Notes: generated from the sequence alone by a model not told the origin. DNA of 64,000 bases from BOG-908 sp963850605 (GCA_963850605.1 CAWKLX010000002.1:372001-436000); one strand, 5' to 3'. Shown: positions 45,250 through 54,499, counted from the stretch's first letter. Translations and numbers: made by a program.

Positions 45250-46383
45250 ATGAGCTGTTACTGTTACCAGACGATGCAGGCGGCGGCCCAGGACATGGCC
45301 GCGCTGGCCGAGTCGGAGCCGCAGCAGCCAATCTCGGGCGCCCCACTGCTGCGCGCTCTGTCCGACTGGATGGGTGTGCGGGCCCTACCGGCCCCCGCCT
45401 GGCAACCCGACCCGGCCTGGCTCGACCGGCCTCTCCCTGTGATGCCGCTCTCCGCCGATGCAATGGCCACAATCTCGGCGCTCGGCCAGCTCCAGGCCGA
45501 GGCGCAGGACTGCCTGGGGCTGGACCTGACCGATCCCGCCCAGGAACGCGCCTTCGCGCGCGTGGTGGCGACCGCGCAGGCCAGGGCGCAAAGCCTGGTC
45601 GAAAGCGGGCTGGACCCGGGCACGCTGAGCCAGCTTGCGGCCACGCAATACGCGGCCGACCAGACCGCGGCCGCCGTGGAGCAGAACGTGCTTCCGGTCC
45701 CGCCCGACCGCGTCCAGGCGGCGGCCGCCCTGCCGATGCAGACCTGGCAGCCCTGGCTCCGCACCCTCCGCACATTGGCGCCGCTGATCGCGGTCGCGCA
45801 CCAGCTCGGCATCGACCTTTCGGGAGATTTCACCGCGCCGCTGTCGGCGAAGCTGCGCACCCTGCGCGCGATCGGCTTGCCACCACCGCCGCAAGCCGCC
45901 CAGGCCGCCACGGGCCGTGCCACCAGCGCCCTGGCCGCGCTCGCCCAGTTGCGCGATGCTCTGGGCGTGGATCCGCTGAAAGCCGGCATGCCCATGCTTC
46001 AGTCGCTCGTGGCAGCACGGGCGCGTTCGGCCCTGGAAAACCTGGCCGACGCCACGGGCAGCTCGCCCGAAAAGCTGGCGGCCCTGGTGCCGGCCCAAGT
46101 CGTCGCGCGGCTGCCGGCCTTGCCATATTGCCCGACAAGCTTTGCGACGCCGGCCGTGGTGCAGGCGGCGCACGCCATCAACCCGGACGCGTTGGCCCGG
46201 ATGACATGGACGATCCCGCCCGCCTCCAGTCTGGCGGCGATCACGGCGGGGCTGCCGGTCATCGCCTTCGCGTGCCGATACCAGGCCGCAACTGGCCAGC
46301 GTCCGGCGCGTCCCACGCCCTGCGGCGGCCAATGCGACGCCGCCGGGCTGACGAAAGCCGCGGCACAGGACGATCGAGCATGA
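45250..46383 (+). CDS. Unknown PAAR-linked protein, 377 aa
   Basis: I do not recognise this family. The product is Ala-rich and largely helical, with a cysteine pair at the very start (SCYCYQ) and another near the end (CGGQCD). The middle has AAALPMQTWQPWLRTLRTLA and repeated Leu/Ala helices such as LAALAQLRDALGV. It is divergent from the PAAR gene by under 100 bases and its stop codon overlaps the CoA-transferase start as ATGA. Cargo of the PAAR tip or a structural helper is possible from position. I chose ATG 45250 with GAAGGGG upstream; ATG 45190 is in frame too. Confidence 0.6.
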   Translation: MSCYCYQTMQAAAQDMAALAESEPQQPISGAPLLRALSDWMGVRALPAPAWQPDPAWLDRPLPVMPLSADAMATISALGQLQAEAQDCLGLDLTDPAQERAFARVVATAQARAQSLVESGLDPGTLSQLAATQYAADQTAAAVEQNVLPVPPDRVQAAAALPMQTWQPWLRTLRTLAPLIAVAHQLGIDLSGDFTAPLSAKLRTLRAIGLPPPPQAAQAATGRATSALAALAQLRDALGVDPLKAGMPMLQSLVAARARSALENLADATGSSPEKLAALVPAQVVARLPALPYCPTSFATPAVVQAAHAINPDALARMTWTIPPASSLAAITAGLPVIAFACRYQAATGQRPARPTPCGGQCDAAGLTKAAAQDDRA

Positions 46384-47534
46384 CTGGCGCGCTCACCGGA
46401 ATCCGCATCATCGAGATTGCCGGCATAGGACCGGGCCCGTTCGCGGCCATGATGCTGGCGGACCATGGGGCGGAGGTCATCAGGATCGATCGCCCAGGCG
46501 GCGCCCTTGGCGGTACCCCGGCCGATCGTGCGGCCGACATACTTGCCCGGTCGCGCAACACCATCGTCATCGACCTGAAATCGCCTGCCGGCGCCGAAAT
46601 CGTCGCGGATCTGGCCGCGGGCGCGGATGGATTGATCGAAGGTTTTCGGCCGGGGGTGATGGAGCGCCTAGGCCTGGGTCCCTCGGCGCTGCACGCCCGC
46701 AACCCCCGCCTGGTCTATGGACGGATGACCGGTTGGGGCCAGGACGGACCCCTCGCCCAAGTAGCGGGACACGACATCAACTACATCGCCCTGTCCGGCG
46801 CGCTGCACGGCTTCGGCCGCGCCGGCGGGAAGCCCACGCCGCCCAGCAACCTCGTCGGTGATTTCGGTGGCGGCGGCATGCTGCTGGCGTTCGGCATGCT
46901 GGCAGGCATCCTGTCCGCCCGTGCCACCGGCCAGGGCCAGGTGATCGACTGCGCCATGAACGAGGGCGCGGCGCTTCTGTCATCCATGATCTGGGGTTTT
47001 CACGCGCAGGGGGTCTGGCGGGACGAGCGCGGGGTCAACATGCTCGACACCGGCGCGCATTTCTATGACACGTACGAAACCGCCGATGGCCTGTTCATCG
47101 CGCTCGGTGCAATTGAACCGCAATTCTACCATATGTTCCGCGCGCGCGCGGGTTTGCTCGACGACCCGGACTTCGATGCCCAGTTTGACCAGGCCGGCTG
47201 GCCGGCGCTGAAAGACAAACTCGCCGCGACATTCCGCCAGCGCACGCGTGCCGAGTGGTGCGCGATGCTGGAAGGCACCGATGCCTGCGTAGCGCCGGTG
47301 CTGTCCATGGCCGAGGCGCCGCACCACGTGCATAACGCGGCTCGTGGCGTGTTCGTGGATGTGGCTGACGTTACTCAGCCTGCGCCGGCGCCGCGTTTCT
47401 CGCACACGCCGCCCGCACGGCCGCGGCCGTCCAGCGCGCCTGGGGAGGATGCCCGCGCAATACTCAATCGCCTGGGCTACTCGGCGGCCCGTATTGAGAG
47501 CCTGGCGCGATCCGGTGCGGTGGGGCTGTCTTAA
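46380..47534 (+). CDS. CaiB/BaiF family CoA-transferase or acyl-CoA racemase
   Basis: A 384-residue family III CoA-transferase, most like alpha-methylacyl-CoA racemase. The start GIRIIEIAGIGPGPFAAMML and DHGAEVIRIDRPGG are typical. AGHDINYIALSG and VGDFGGGGM supply the His and Asp that act as the racemase catalytic pair. QGQVIDCAMNEGAALL follows. It would act on the CoA thioesters of branched fatty acids or bile-acid-like compounds. Its ATG overlaps the preceding gene's stop, which links a metabolic enzyme to a PAAR-associated gene, perhaps by chance. Downstream hairpins lie between it and the convergent permease. Confidence 0.9.
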   Translation: MTGALTGIRIIEIAGIGPGPFAAMMLADHGAEVIRIDRPGGALGGTPADRAADILARSRNTIVIDLKSPAGAEIVADLAAGADGLIEGFRPGVMERLGLGPSALHARNPRLVYGRMTGWGQDGPLAQVAGHDINYIALSGALHGFGRAGGKPTPPSNLVGDFGGGGMLLAFGMLAGILSARATGQGQVIDCAMNEGAALLSSMIWGFHAQGVWRDERGVNMLDTGAHFYDTYETADGLFIALGAIEPQFYHMFRARAGLLDDPDFDAQFDQAGWPALKDKLAATFRQRTRAEWCAMLEGTDACVAPVLSMAEAPHHVHNAARGVFVDVADVTQPAPAPRFSHTPPARPRPSSAPGEDARAILNRLGYSAARIESLARSGAVGLS

Positions 47535-47557
47535 TGGGCTGACGGCAGAAAGAAAGC

Positions 47558-47581
47558 GGTCCTTTTTTGCAAAAAAGGACC
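47558..47581. repeat. Palindromic hairpin, module A, copy 3
   Basis: Perfect 24-base palindrome GGTCCTTTTTTG/CAAAAAAGGACC followed by AAAAAATTTCTATC, 23 bases after the CoA-transferase stop codon. It is in the same relative order with module B as at 3480-3590. Likely terminator. Confidence 0.75.
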
Positions 47582-47630
47582 AAAAAATTTCTATCGGTTT
47601 GCTTCGCGACAGAACTGACAAAAGTTTTTT

Positions 47631-47654
47631 GCTTCTTTTCTTCAGAAAAGAAGC
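47631..47654. repeat. Palindromic hairpin, module B, copy 2
   Basis: Perfect palindrome GCTTCTTTTCTT/CAGAAAAGAAGC type, with arms GCTTCTTTTCT and AGAAAAGAAGC. The core is identical to 3569-3590. It sits 22 bases from the permease stop codon and could end that transcript. Confidence 0.75.
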
Positions 47655-47676
47655 CTTTTTCGAGTTCGGCTTGGAA

Positions 47677-49065
47677 TTACGCGTCCGGCGCCCGCAAAAC
47701 CCAAACGCCCCGTCGCCGCAACACGAATTGATAATAGGCTGCCGAAAGCACGATGATCACGCCCGTGGCGACAAGCCCTGGCCGCCCCAGATCCGGGTCG
47801 AGCACGTCAGTATAGAGCACGAACAGCAGCACCAACAGCGCCACCACCGGCGCCCAAGGGAAAAGCGGCATGCGATAGGCGGCATGGTCCGTGGTGCCGG
47901 TGCGGCGCCCGGCGATCACCGCCACGCACAGCGCGCCATAGACGATCACGATCGCCGAGCCTGTCATTACCAGAAGCTGGTGCAGGCTGACCGCGCAGAG
48001 CAGGCAGGCCAGCGCGCCGGTTACCAAAGTTGCAGCCCAGGGCGAGCCGAAACGCGGATGCACCAGCATCAGCGCGCGGTTCACCGGCGCCGCCCACACC
48101 GCATCGCGCCCGCTGCTGAACAACATGCGCGATACCAGCACCACCACCGCGATATCGGCGTTGATGATCGATAGTGCCACGGACAGGTTCATCGCCACAC
48201 CCAGCCCGGCGCCGCCGCGCGCGCGCACGAAGTCGCCGAACATCGTGTCGGCGCCGAACATGGCGGCCAGATCGGGTGCGCCATGCAAGGCGGCCGCCAG
48301 GGGCAGCACCTGGCTGACCACACTGATGACCAGCGCCCACAGCACTGCGCGCGCCACGTGGCGGGGCGCATTCTCGATTTCCTCGCCCAGGTAGACTGCA
48401 TTGCCGTAACCGTAGAAGGCGAAAATCGCCACCGAGCTCGCCAGCGCGATGGCGCCCAGGCTCGCTGGAACTAGATGGCCGGCGCTGCCGAGCATGACGG
48501 GATGGGCCAGCAACGTAACCCACTGACGCGCGGGATAGACGAACCCGAGTATCGTCACCACCACAAGCGCCAGCAACTCCAACCCCAGAAAGGCGCCGGT
48601 GATCAATGCGTTAGTACGCACGTTGAGGATGGCGCACAGCGTGGTGAACACCAGGCAGATCAGCGCGTCCCCGATGACCGGCGTGCCGGGAAAGACGGCG
48701 TTGACGTAATTGCCCAGTCCCAGGGCCACGACGGTGATGTTGAGCAGCAACACCACCAGATTTACACCGAGCACAACAAAGCCGGCCAGCGGCCCCAGCG
48801 TGCGGCCGACGATGGCGTATTCGCCGCCGGTGAGCGGAAAGGCCGAGGCGAGCTCGGCATACACAAAGGCGACCAGCAGGCTGACAAAGGCGGCGATCCC
48901 GAAACTCCACAGCGCGCCGCTGCCCGCCTGTTCGATGACGCCGGGCACCACGATGAAGATCGAGGAGGCTGGGGTGACCGAGGAAAGGGTGATCAGCAAG
49001 CAGCCGATCATTTTCATGCGGCGGTCGAAGGAGGGGGTAACGAGGGCGGGCGCGGCGGTCGTCAT
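47677..49065 (-). CDS. APC-superfamily amino acid permease
   Basis: A 462-residue inner-membrane transporter with about twelve hydrophobic segments. The first helix region (MIGCLLITLSSVTPASSIFI) is the substrate-binding unwound helix of APC proteins. FPLTGGEYAIVGRTLGPLAG is the characteristic loop-helix 3 start. FYGYGNAVYLGEEIENAPR near the middle is the conserved helix 6 to 7 segment. It probably imports an amino acid or amine by proton symport; the substrate cannot be told. The start at ATG 49065 is the first one giving a normal APC N-terminus. It is divergent from the TonB receptor gene with 189 bases between. Confidence 0.88.
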   Translation of the reverse strand: MTTAAPALVTPSFDRRMKMIGCLLITLSSVTPASSIFIVVPGVIEQAGSGALWSFGIAAFVSLLVAFVYAELASAFPLTGGEYAIVGRTLGPLAGFVVLGVNLVVLLLNITVVALGLGNYVNAVFPGTPVIGDALICLVFTTLCAILNVRTNALITGAFLGLELLALVVVTILGFVYPARQWVTLLAHPVMLGSAGHLVPASLGAIALASSVAIFAFYGYGNAVYLGEEIENAPRHVARAVLWALVISVVSQVLPLAAALHGAPDLAAMFGADTMFGDFVRARGGAGLGVAMNLSVALSIINADIAVVVLVSRMLFSSGRDAVWAAPVNRALMLVHPRFGSPWAATLVTGALACLLCAVSLHQLLVMTGSAIVIVYGALCVAVIAGRRTGTTDHAAYRMPLFPWAPVVALLVLLFVLYTDVLDPDLGRPGLVATGVIIVLSAAYYQFVLRRRGVWVLRAPDA

Positions 49066-49254
49066 ACCGGCCAAGCTAGCCCCCACCGCCCAAAGCCTTG
49101 TCAAGGCGCGGGGCAGGTATGGAACTTGCTTCGTCGGCCCTGGATGTGGCGCGGGGGTGACGCTCCGGGCCGTGTTGTCGGCAAAAGTCAACGGAAAGCT
49201 TGCGATTTGGATGGCTTTGCCCCGCAATCGACCATCACGATTTGGAGAAACATC

Positions 49255-51762
49255 TTGGGTTGTCCGGTGCCCCGCCTGCTCGCCATCGCCATCGCCATCG
49301 CCGCCGGGTTGGCCGGCCCTGCCGTGGCACAGCCGCAGGATCCGGCGCTGCAAACGGCTACGCCCCGCGGACAGGCCCGGCAGGACCGCCAATCCAGCAC
49401 CGCGGGTGTGGCGAACGGCAAGGTCGAAGAGATCGTCGTCACATCGCAAAAACGCTCGGAGAACGTGCGGAAGGTGCCGCTGAGTGTCACGGTGCTGAGC
49501 GGCGCGCAGATACGGGCGGCACACATCCAGAACTTCGCCGACCTCACGCGGGCCGTGCCGAACCTGTCGTTCTCCAGTCAGGCCGGCGAGGGCCTTTCAA
49601 CGCTGGAGTTGCGCGGCATCGCCAGCCAGGCGGGCACGGCGACGGTAGCGCTCTACCTGGACGACGTGTCGCTGACCACGCGCAATCTCAGCACCGAAGG
49701 TACGGCCGAGCCGCGTTTTCTCGATATCTCTCGCGTCGAAGTGCTGCGCGGTCCGCAGAGCACACTCTACGGCGCCAGCGCGCTGGGTGGTACGCTGCGC
49801 TACATCACCAACCAGCCCAAGCTGGACGTGTATGAGGGCAACGTATTCTCGGAGTTGTCAGGCACATACCACGGCACGGTCAACTGGGACGAGCAAGGCG
49901 TCGTGAACATTCCGCTCGTGCCCAACAAGCTGGCCCTGCGCCTCGCGGCCGAGACGGGCGGGGATGGCGGTTACATCACCAACGTAAACCCCGCCAACGG
50001 CAGCGTGGTCAAGGACAACATCAACAGCCAGGGTTTCAACGTGGTGCGCGGCACGCTGCTGTGGAAACCGAACGACTGGCTGACAGTCACCCCCGGCGTT
50101 TTCTTCCAGAATTACGATACGCGCGACGTGGATGCGCAGTATCTTTCGCTGCCGCACTTCCAGACGCCGAAAGTGGTGGCAGAGCCCGGGCGCGACAAGC
50201 TGATTGTGCCGTCGGTTACCATCAACGCCGATCTGGGTTTTGCGAATTTGATTGCCGTGACTGGAAATTTCGAACGCCAGTTCCATCGCACGTTGGATAG
50301 CACGATCTACGACAACTTGGCGCTGTATGTATGTGACCCGCTTGATACGGCCATCACCTGCACGGATAACGCGGGCAACCCCGTGTATAATGCCCCGCCC
50401 GGGCTATACGGCGCGCTGAACAACCTTCCGAGTGAAACGTTGTACAGCAATACAATCAGGCAATGGTCGGAGGAAATACGGCTGGTTTCCAAACCCTACG
50501 TGCCCGGTGAGGGATTGCCGTTCACCTGGATCGCGGGACTCTACTACTCCGACGAGCATACGACATCGACCGATACTGAGTTCGTAAACGGGGCTAGCGC
50601 ACTATTCCGCCGCTTCAACGCCAATCCGGCCGACCCCACCGTCATCCTCGGCGGCTTTCCAGGCGCTATCGTCAACGACGGGGTTAACGCAAGCGAGCAG
50701 TCGTACGACACTGCGCAGTATGCCGTATTCGGCGAGGGCACCTACTACCCGCTGCCGAACGTCCGACTGACCGCAGGCGCGCGTTACCAATTCTCCCGCG
50801 ATGGCGAGAGTTCCTTCCAGAGCCAATTCTATTCGTATGGTGATACCGGGCTGCGCACATCCGTCGGGCATTTCTATGCATTCACACCAAAGTTCGCGGT
50901 CGGCTGGGACATCACCCCGGACAACACAATCTACGCCAACGCCTCAAAAGGTTTCAGGCTGGGCAGCGAGAACCGCGAGCTTCCCTTCATCCCGGCAGAG
51001 GCGGGTGCAAGCGGCACACCCAGCTACGACTTGGCGCAACTCGGCCTGCGCACCTCGCCCATCAGCTTCGGGCCCGACAAACTGTGGAACTACGAGATCG
51101 GCGACAAGGCGCGCCTACTCGGAGGAAGGCTGCTGGTCAACGCCGATTTTTTCTACATCATGTGGAGCGACATCCAGCAGCTCGTCCCACTCGTCACCTC
51201 CGGCCTGACATTCGAGACGAATGCCGGGGCGGCGACCAGCTATGGCGGGGAGTTCGAGATACGCGGCCGCGTTACCGGCAGCCTCACGCTCGGCTTGTCG
51301 GGCAGTGTGGTGAATGCGACGCTGGACGACGGCGTCAACATCAACGGCCACTTGGTCAACGGTACCTTCGCCGGCGAGAAAGTGCCAGGTGTACCGGAGT
51401 ACAATTTCGTATTTGATGCAAAACAGAACTTTCGCGTCAACGATGACGTGAATGGTTTCCTGACGCTGACACCGACCTGGGTCGGCGACAGCCATGGCGA
51501 TGTGGTCACGACCAACCCGGACTATAAACGCCCAAGCTATATCACGCTGGACATGACGGCGGGCCTAGATTTCGGAGGGTGGGAGCTGACGGTTTTCGGC
51601 CGTAACCTGACCAACAACAACAAGATCATCCAGCGGCCGGATATTCAGGGATCGGCATCTTCAGCCTATGGCCTCGATTATCTGGGCACATTCGTGCGCA
51701 ATACGCAGGGCTTCACCTTGCGTCCGTTGACCGTCGGGATGAATGCAAGCCTGCGATTCTAG
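49255..51762 (+). CDS. TonB-dependent outer-membrane receptor
   Basis: An 835-residue receptor for uptake of a siderophore, vitamin or carbohydrate. It has a signal peptide (LLAIAIAIAAGLAGPAVAQ) and a TonB-box-like EEIVVTSQKRSE. The plug domain shows VPLSVTVLSGAQIRAAHIQN, LELRGIASQ and VEVLRGPQSTLYGASALGG. A 22-strand barrel follows, with the late motif GFRLGSENRE and a C-terminal strand ending in Phe. The start is a TTG at 49255 with GGAG eight bases upstream; a GTG at 49267 is also possible. The class resembles receptors common in sphingomonads and acetic-acid-type bacteria. The substrate is unknown and no transport operon surrounds it. Confidence 0.9.
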   Translation: MGCPVPRLLAIAIAIAAGLAGPAVAQPQDPALQTATPRGQARQDRQSSTAGVANGKVEEIVVTSQKRSENVRKVPLSVTVLSGAQIRAAHIQNFADLTRAVPNLSFSSQAGEGLSTLELRGIASQAGTATVALYLDDVSLTTRNLSTEGTAEPRFLDISRVEVLRGPQSTLYGASALGGTLRYITNQPKLDVYEGNVFSELSGTYHGTVNWDEQGVVNIPLVPNKLALRLAAETGGDGGYITNVNPANGSVVKDNINSQGFNVVRGTLLWKPNDWLTVTPGVFFQNYDTRDVDAQYLSLPHFQTPKVVAEPGRDKLIVPSVTINADLGFANLIAVTGNFERQFHRTLDSTIYDNLALYVCDPLDTAITCTDNAGNPVYNAPPGLYGALNNLPSETLYSNTIRQWSEEIRLVSKPYVPGEGLPFTWIAGLYYSDEHTTSTDTEFVNGASALFRRFNANPADPTVILGGFPGAIVNDGVNASEQSYDTAQYAVFGEGTYYPLPNVRLTAGARYQFSRDGESSFQSQFYSYGDTGLRTSVGHFYAFTPKFAVGWDITPDNTIYANASKGFRLGSENRELPFIPAEAGASGTPSYDLAQLGLRTSPISFGPDKLWNYEIGDKARLLGGRLLVNADFFYIMWSDIQQLVPLVTSGLTFETNAGAATSYGGEFEIRGRVTGSLTLGLSGSVVNATLDDGVNINGHLVNGTFAGEKVPGVPEYNFVFDAKQNFRVNDDVNGFLTLTPTWVGDSHGDVVTTNPDYKRPSYITLDMTAGLDFGGWELTVFGRNLTNNNKIIQRPDIQGSASSAYGLDYLGTFVRNTQGFTLRPLTVGMNASLRF

Positions 51763-51957
51763 CACAGCATCAACCAGGTGAGTCCAGGGCCGCCGGGTTG
51801 CACGACGCCGGACGTTGGCCATTTGAAGATTCCGCGGTGCCGTGCTTAGAGCGGGCGCCGCGGAGAAACCCTGGGCGGCGATGCGCAATCGGGCGTGCGG
51901 ACGAGGGGTGAGGGGTATGACGCGTATGCGCGCGCCACGAGGGACAGACCGAGCCTG

Positions 51958-52236
51958 ATGAACGATCAAGACCAAAATGATGTGAAAGCGGGTGAGCCGC
52001 CTGTGCCGGGGGGCGCCAGGCAGGGAAGGCGCCTGTCCGACAAAATCCTGGTGGCTTTCCATCACGCCTGCGATGCCCAGGACCTCGCAGTGGCCGAACA
52101 GCTTCTGAAGACGCTTGAAACGATGCTGACCCGCCGGTCCATGCCGTCCGAGCAAAACCGTCGCAAATCGTTGGAGAGCCTGGTCGCGGCGCATGAGCGT
52201 TTGTGGCACCTTCGCCACCGCGAGAAATCGACCTGA
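51958..52236 (+). CDS. Small conserved helical protein, 92 aa
   Basis: A soluble 92-residue protein. After a charged, disordered N-terminus it forms a helical pair: LSDKILVAFHHACDAQDLAV, AEQLLKTLETMLTRR, then SLESLVAAHERLWHLRH. Proteins with this layout beside the TrmN-like methyltransferase are familiar from alphaproteobacteria, but I know no function. ATG 51958 is taken as the start. It converges on the methyltransferase gene, 24 bases away. Confidence 0.75.
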   Translation: MNDQDQNDVKAGEPPVPGGARQGRRLSDKILVAFHHACDAQDLAVAEQLLKTLETMLTRRSMPSEQNRRKSLESLVAAHERLWHLRHREKST

Positions 52237-52260
52237 GCGTGTCCGTGACGCTGGGGGCTT

Positions 52261-52989
52261 CTACATAGGCAGCGCCGCGCCGTGGCGCAGAATAGCATCC
52301 GCGGCGTCGGTATAGCCCCCGCCATGCTCGTGCAGCACCAGCCCAGGCAGCACCCGTGCCGGACCCGCGCCGCCCCGCAAGCCGCGCAGAAGGACCAGCC
52401 GGGCGGGTTGCCCGGCGTGAGGCCATAGCGGCAGCAGCGTTGTCTCGGCGCAGCCGGCCGAGAGCAGCGCCGCCAATCCGCGCGCCGTGCTGCCTGCATC
52501 CAGGATCAGGGTGAGGGAGCCGCGGTGGCGCAGCGCGCCCGCCAGCGCCGCGCACCAGGCGTGCAGCAGGTCCGGTCCGGCCATCTTGGCAGCCGCCCGC
52601 CCGGGGCTAGGCGGATGCGTTCCGGTCCTGTCGTGCCAGGGGGGGTTGGCGAACGCGTGGTCGATCTTGTCCACCGGCCGCCACAAGGCGACATCGGCTG
52701 CAAGGACCTCGGCGGCGTAGCCATTGGCGGCAAGATTGGTGCGCGCCACGCTCGCCAGGACGGGGTCGCGCTCGACACCGATCATGCTGAGGCCGGATAC
52801 GCGCGCGGCCAATGCCAGCAGGCCGGCGCCGGCGCCGGTGCCTGCTTCCGCCACAAGCTGGCCCGGCCTCGCCGGCACACTGGCGGCCAGCAGCACAGGC
52901 TCGATTCCGGTGCGGTAGCCCTGTGCCGGCTGGCTGTAGTGCACGCGCCCCCCGAGCAGTGTCCCGCAGGTCAGGGCCGTCTCCGTCAA
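52261..52989 (-). CDS. TrmN-like tRNA1(Val) adenine-N6 methyltransferase
   Basis: A 242-residue class I methyltransferase of the TrmN6 group, which methylates N6 of A37 in valine tRNA. The start LLGGRVHYSQPAQGYRTGIE is the family signature. AGTGAGAGLLALAARV is the SAM-binding loop, GVERDP is the acidic strand-2 end and FANPPW is the NPP(W/Y) motif that holds the target adenine. Its ATG overlaps the stop codon of the DUF2007 gene upstream. Exact substrate is inferred from family resemblance. Confidence 0.85.
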   Translation of the reverse strand: MTETALTCGTLLGGRVHYSQPAQGYRTGIEPVLLAASVPARPGQLVAEAGTGAGAGLLALAARVSGLSMIGVERDPVLASVARTNLAANGYAAEVLAADVALWRPVDKIDHAFANPPWHDRTGTHPPSPGRAAAKMAGPDLLHAWCAALAGALRHRGSLTLILDAGSTARGLAALLSAGCAETTLLPLWPHAGQPARLVLLRGLRGGAGPARVLPGLVLHEHGGGYTDAADAILRHGAALPM

Positions 52990-53195
52990 GGATGTTCGCC
53001 CGCCTCGCGCAGCACCCGTATCGCATGCACGCGATCGGTTGCGGCCACCGCTAGCCGGCGCGGAATGGCGCCGATGCTGCCCTCGACCGCGCTCACCGCC
53101 CCGTCCAGCACCACGGCCTCGATCCCGGCATCGCGTAGCAGGCTGGTCAGAAAGCTGAGCCGAACAAGGTCGTTGGTGGCGAGCAGCACATGCAT
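52986..53195 (-). CDS. DUF2007 small protein
   Basis: A 69-residue DUF2007 protein, one alpha-beta ferredoxin-like unit: HVLLATNDLVRLSFLTSLL, then DAGIEAVVLDGAVSAVEG and RRLAVAATDRVHAIRVL. It resembles the PII-like signalling-associated small proteins, but the role is unknown. The start ATG 53195 gives the normal family beginning. The stop overlaps the TrmN-like start by ATGA, so the pair is translationally coupled. It is divergent from the polyprenyl synthase gene. Confidence 0.82.
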   Translation of the reverse strand: MHVLLATNDLVRLSFLTSLLRDAGIEAVVLDGAVSAVEGSIGAIPRRLAVAATDRVHAIRVLREAGEHP

Positions 53196-53403
53196 GCGGG
53201 GGTCCTGGTCGAGCGGCTTGCCGTTGCCATGGATGCGGCGCGCCGCCAAGCGCCGGTGGGCGGAGACGGTGCGCTTCCTTGACCCCCCTTCTTGCGGGCC
53301 GATATGGTGGTATGCGGCCGGCGCCGTGCCGGGGGTGCCATGCGCCCAGGCCGACCCCGCTTCCGCCGTGGACCGGGCCTCTGGATCACCGGGAGAGTCG
53401 TTT

Positions 53404-54465
53404 TTGGTCCGAGCTGCCAGCGTGCCGATTGCCGAGCAGCGACCCTTGCCGGTGGTGGCGGATCACATGGCGGACGAGGACGCGCTGCACGTTCTGGCCG
53501 CCCTGGTGCGCACGGATTTGCTCGCCTGCAACCGGGTAATCGTGGCCCACATGCAAAGCCAGGTGGAGCTCATCCCGCAGCTCGCCGCCCATCTCGTGGC
53601 AGCCGGCGGCAAGCGGTTGCGGCCGATTCTTACCCTCGCCTGCGCGCGCCTGTGCGGCTATCCGGGCCCGGCTGGCGGCGACCGTCACGTGCACCTGGCC
53701 GCCTGCGTGGAGTTCATCCATACCGCCACCCTGCTGCACGACGACGTGGTCGATGAAAGCCGGCTGCGGCGCGGGCTGGCCACCGCCAACGCCATCTTCG
53801 GCAACAAAGCGAGCGTGTTGGTCGGCGATTTCCTGTTTTCCCGAAGTTTCCAGCTGATGACGGCGGATGGCAGCCTGCCGGTGCTTCGCATTCTTTCCAA
53901 CGCAGCCGCGACCATTGCCGAGGGCGAGGTGCTGCAGTTGGTCACGCAGAACGACCTGTCGACCAAGGATGAGCGGTATCTCGACGTGATCCAGGGCAAG
54001 ACGGCCGCGCTGTTTGCAGCGGCCTGCCAGATCGGCGCCGTGGTCGCCGACCGCGGCGAGGCGGAGGAGAGCGCCCTATCCGAATACGGCCTGGCTATCG
54101 GCACCGCTTTCCAGCTGGTCGATGACGCGCTGGATTATGCGGCCGACCAGGCCGAGCTGGGCAAGACGGTGGGCGATGATTTCCGCGAAGGAAAGATTAC
54201 CGGCCCGGTGCTCGCCGCCTACAAGGCCGGCACCGAGGAGGATCGCGCGTTCTGGCGCCGGACCATCGAGGAGAGCGAGCAGACGGACGCCGATCTGGAC
54301 CACGCGCTGCGCCTGATGGCGGCGACGGGGGCGATAGAGGCCACCTTGCAGCGCGCGGTTGGTTTCGCGCAGCGGGCGAAGGCGGCGCTGTCCGTGTTCC
54401 CGGACGGACCGGTTAAACAATGCTTGGCCGATGTGGCCGACTACACGGTGCGGCGCGGCCGTTGA
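53404..54465 (+). CDS. Polyprenyl diphosphate synthase (octaprenyl type)
   Basis: A 353-residue all-trans prenyltransferase that makes the side chain of ubiquinone. AAGGKRLRPILTLACARL binds IPP. HTATLLHDDVVDES holds the first Asp-rich DDxxD motif, followed by RRG. GNKASVLVGDFLFSRSF and GTAFQLVDDALDYAAD (second Asp motif) follow, then the KTVGDDFREGKIT tail. The start is a TTG at 53404 with GGGAGAG just upstream; the GTG at 53422 is an alternative. Product chain length cannot be read from the sequence with certainty. A strong hairpin follows the stop. Confidence 0.9.
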   Translation: MVRAASVPIAEQRPLPVVADHMADEDALHVLAALVRTDLLACNRVIVAHMQSQVELIPQLAAHLVAAGGKRLRPILTLACARLCGYPGPAGGDRHVHLAACVEFIHTATLLHDDVVDESRLRRGLATANAIFGNKASVLVGDFLFSRSFQLMTADGSLPVLRILSNAAATIAEGEVLQLVTQNDLSTKDERYLDVIQGKTAALFAAACQIGAVVADRGEAEESALSEYGLAIGTAFQLVDDALDYAADQAELGKTVGDDFREGKITGPVLAAYKAGTEEDRAFWRRTIEESEQTDADLDHALRLMAATGAIEATLQRAVGFAQRAKAALSVFPDGPVKQCLADVADYTVRRGR

Positions 54466-54499
54466 CGGAGCGGGCCAGCCGCCTGGCTGACCCGCTCCG
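54466..54499. terminator. Strong GC hairpin, bidirectional terminator
   Basis: A 15-base-pair stem with one mismatch (CGGAGCGGGCCAGCC against GGCTGACCCGCTCCG, loop GCCT) starts directly after the TGA of the polyprenyl synthase. It ends 10 bases before the stop of the convergent secreted-protein gene. No U tract is present. Confidence 0.7.

Noticed and set aside
45213..46379. Plus-strand extension upstream of the CoA-transferase giving a 773-residue protein
   Set aside because: The extension is Arg/Gly/Pro-rich and overlaps the unknown gene in another frame; the ATGA overlap at 46380 gives a normal family start.
48475..49254. N-terminal extension of the TonB receptor to 1,095 residues
   Set aside because: It is antisense to the permease and lacks receptor features; the signal peptide follows the TTG at 49255.
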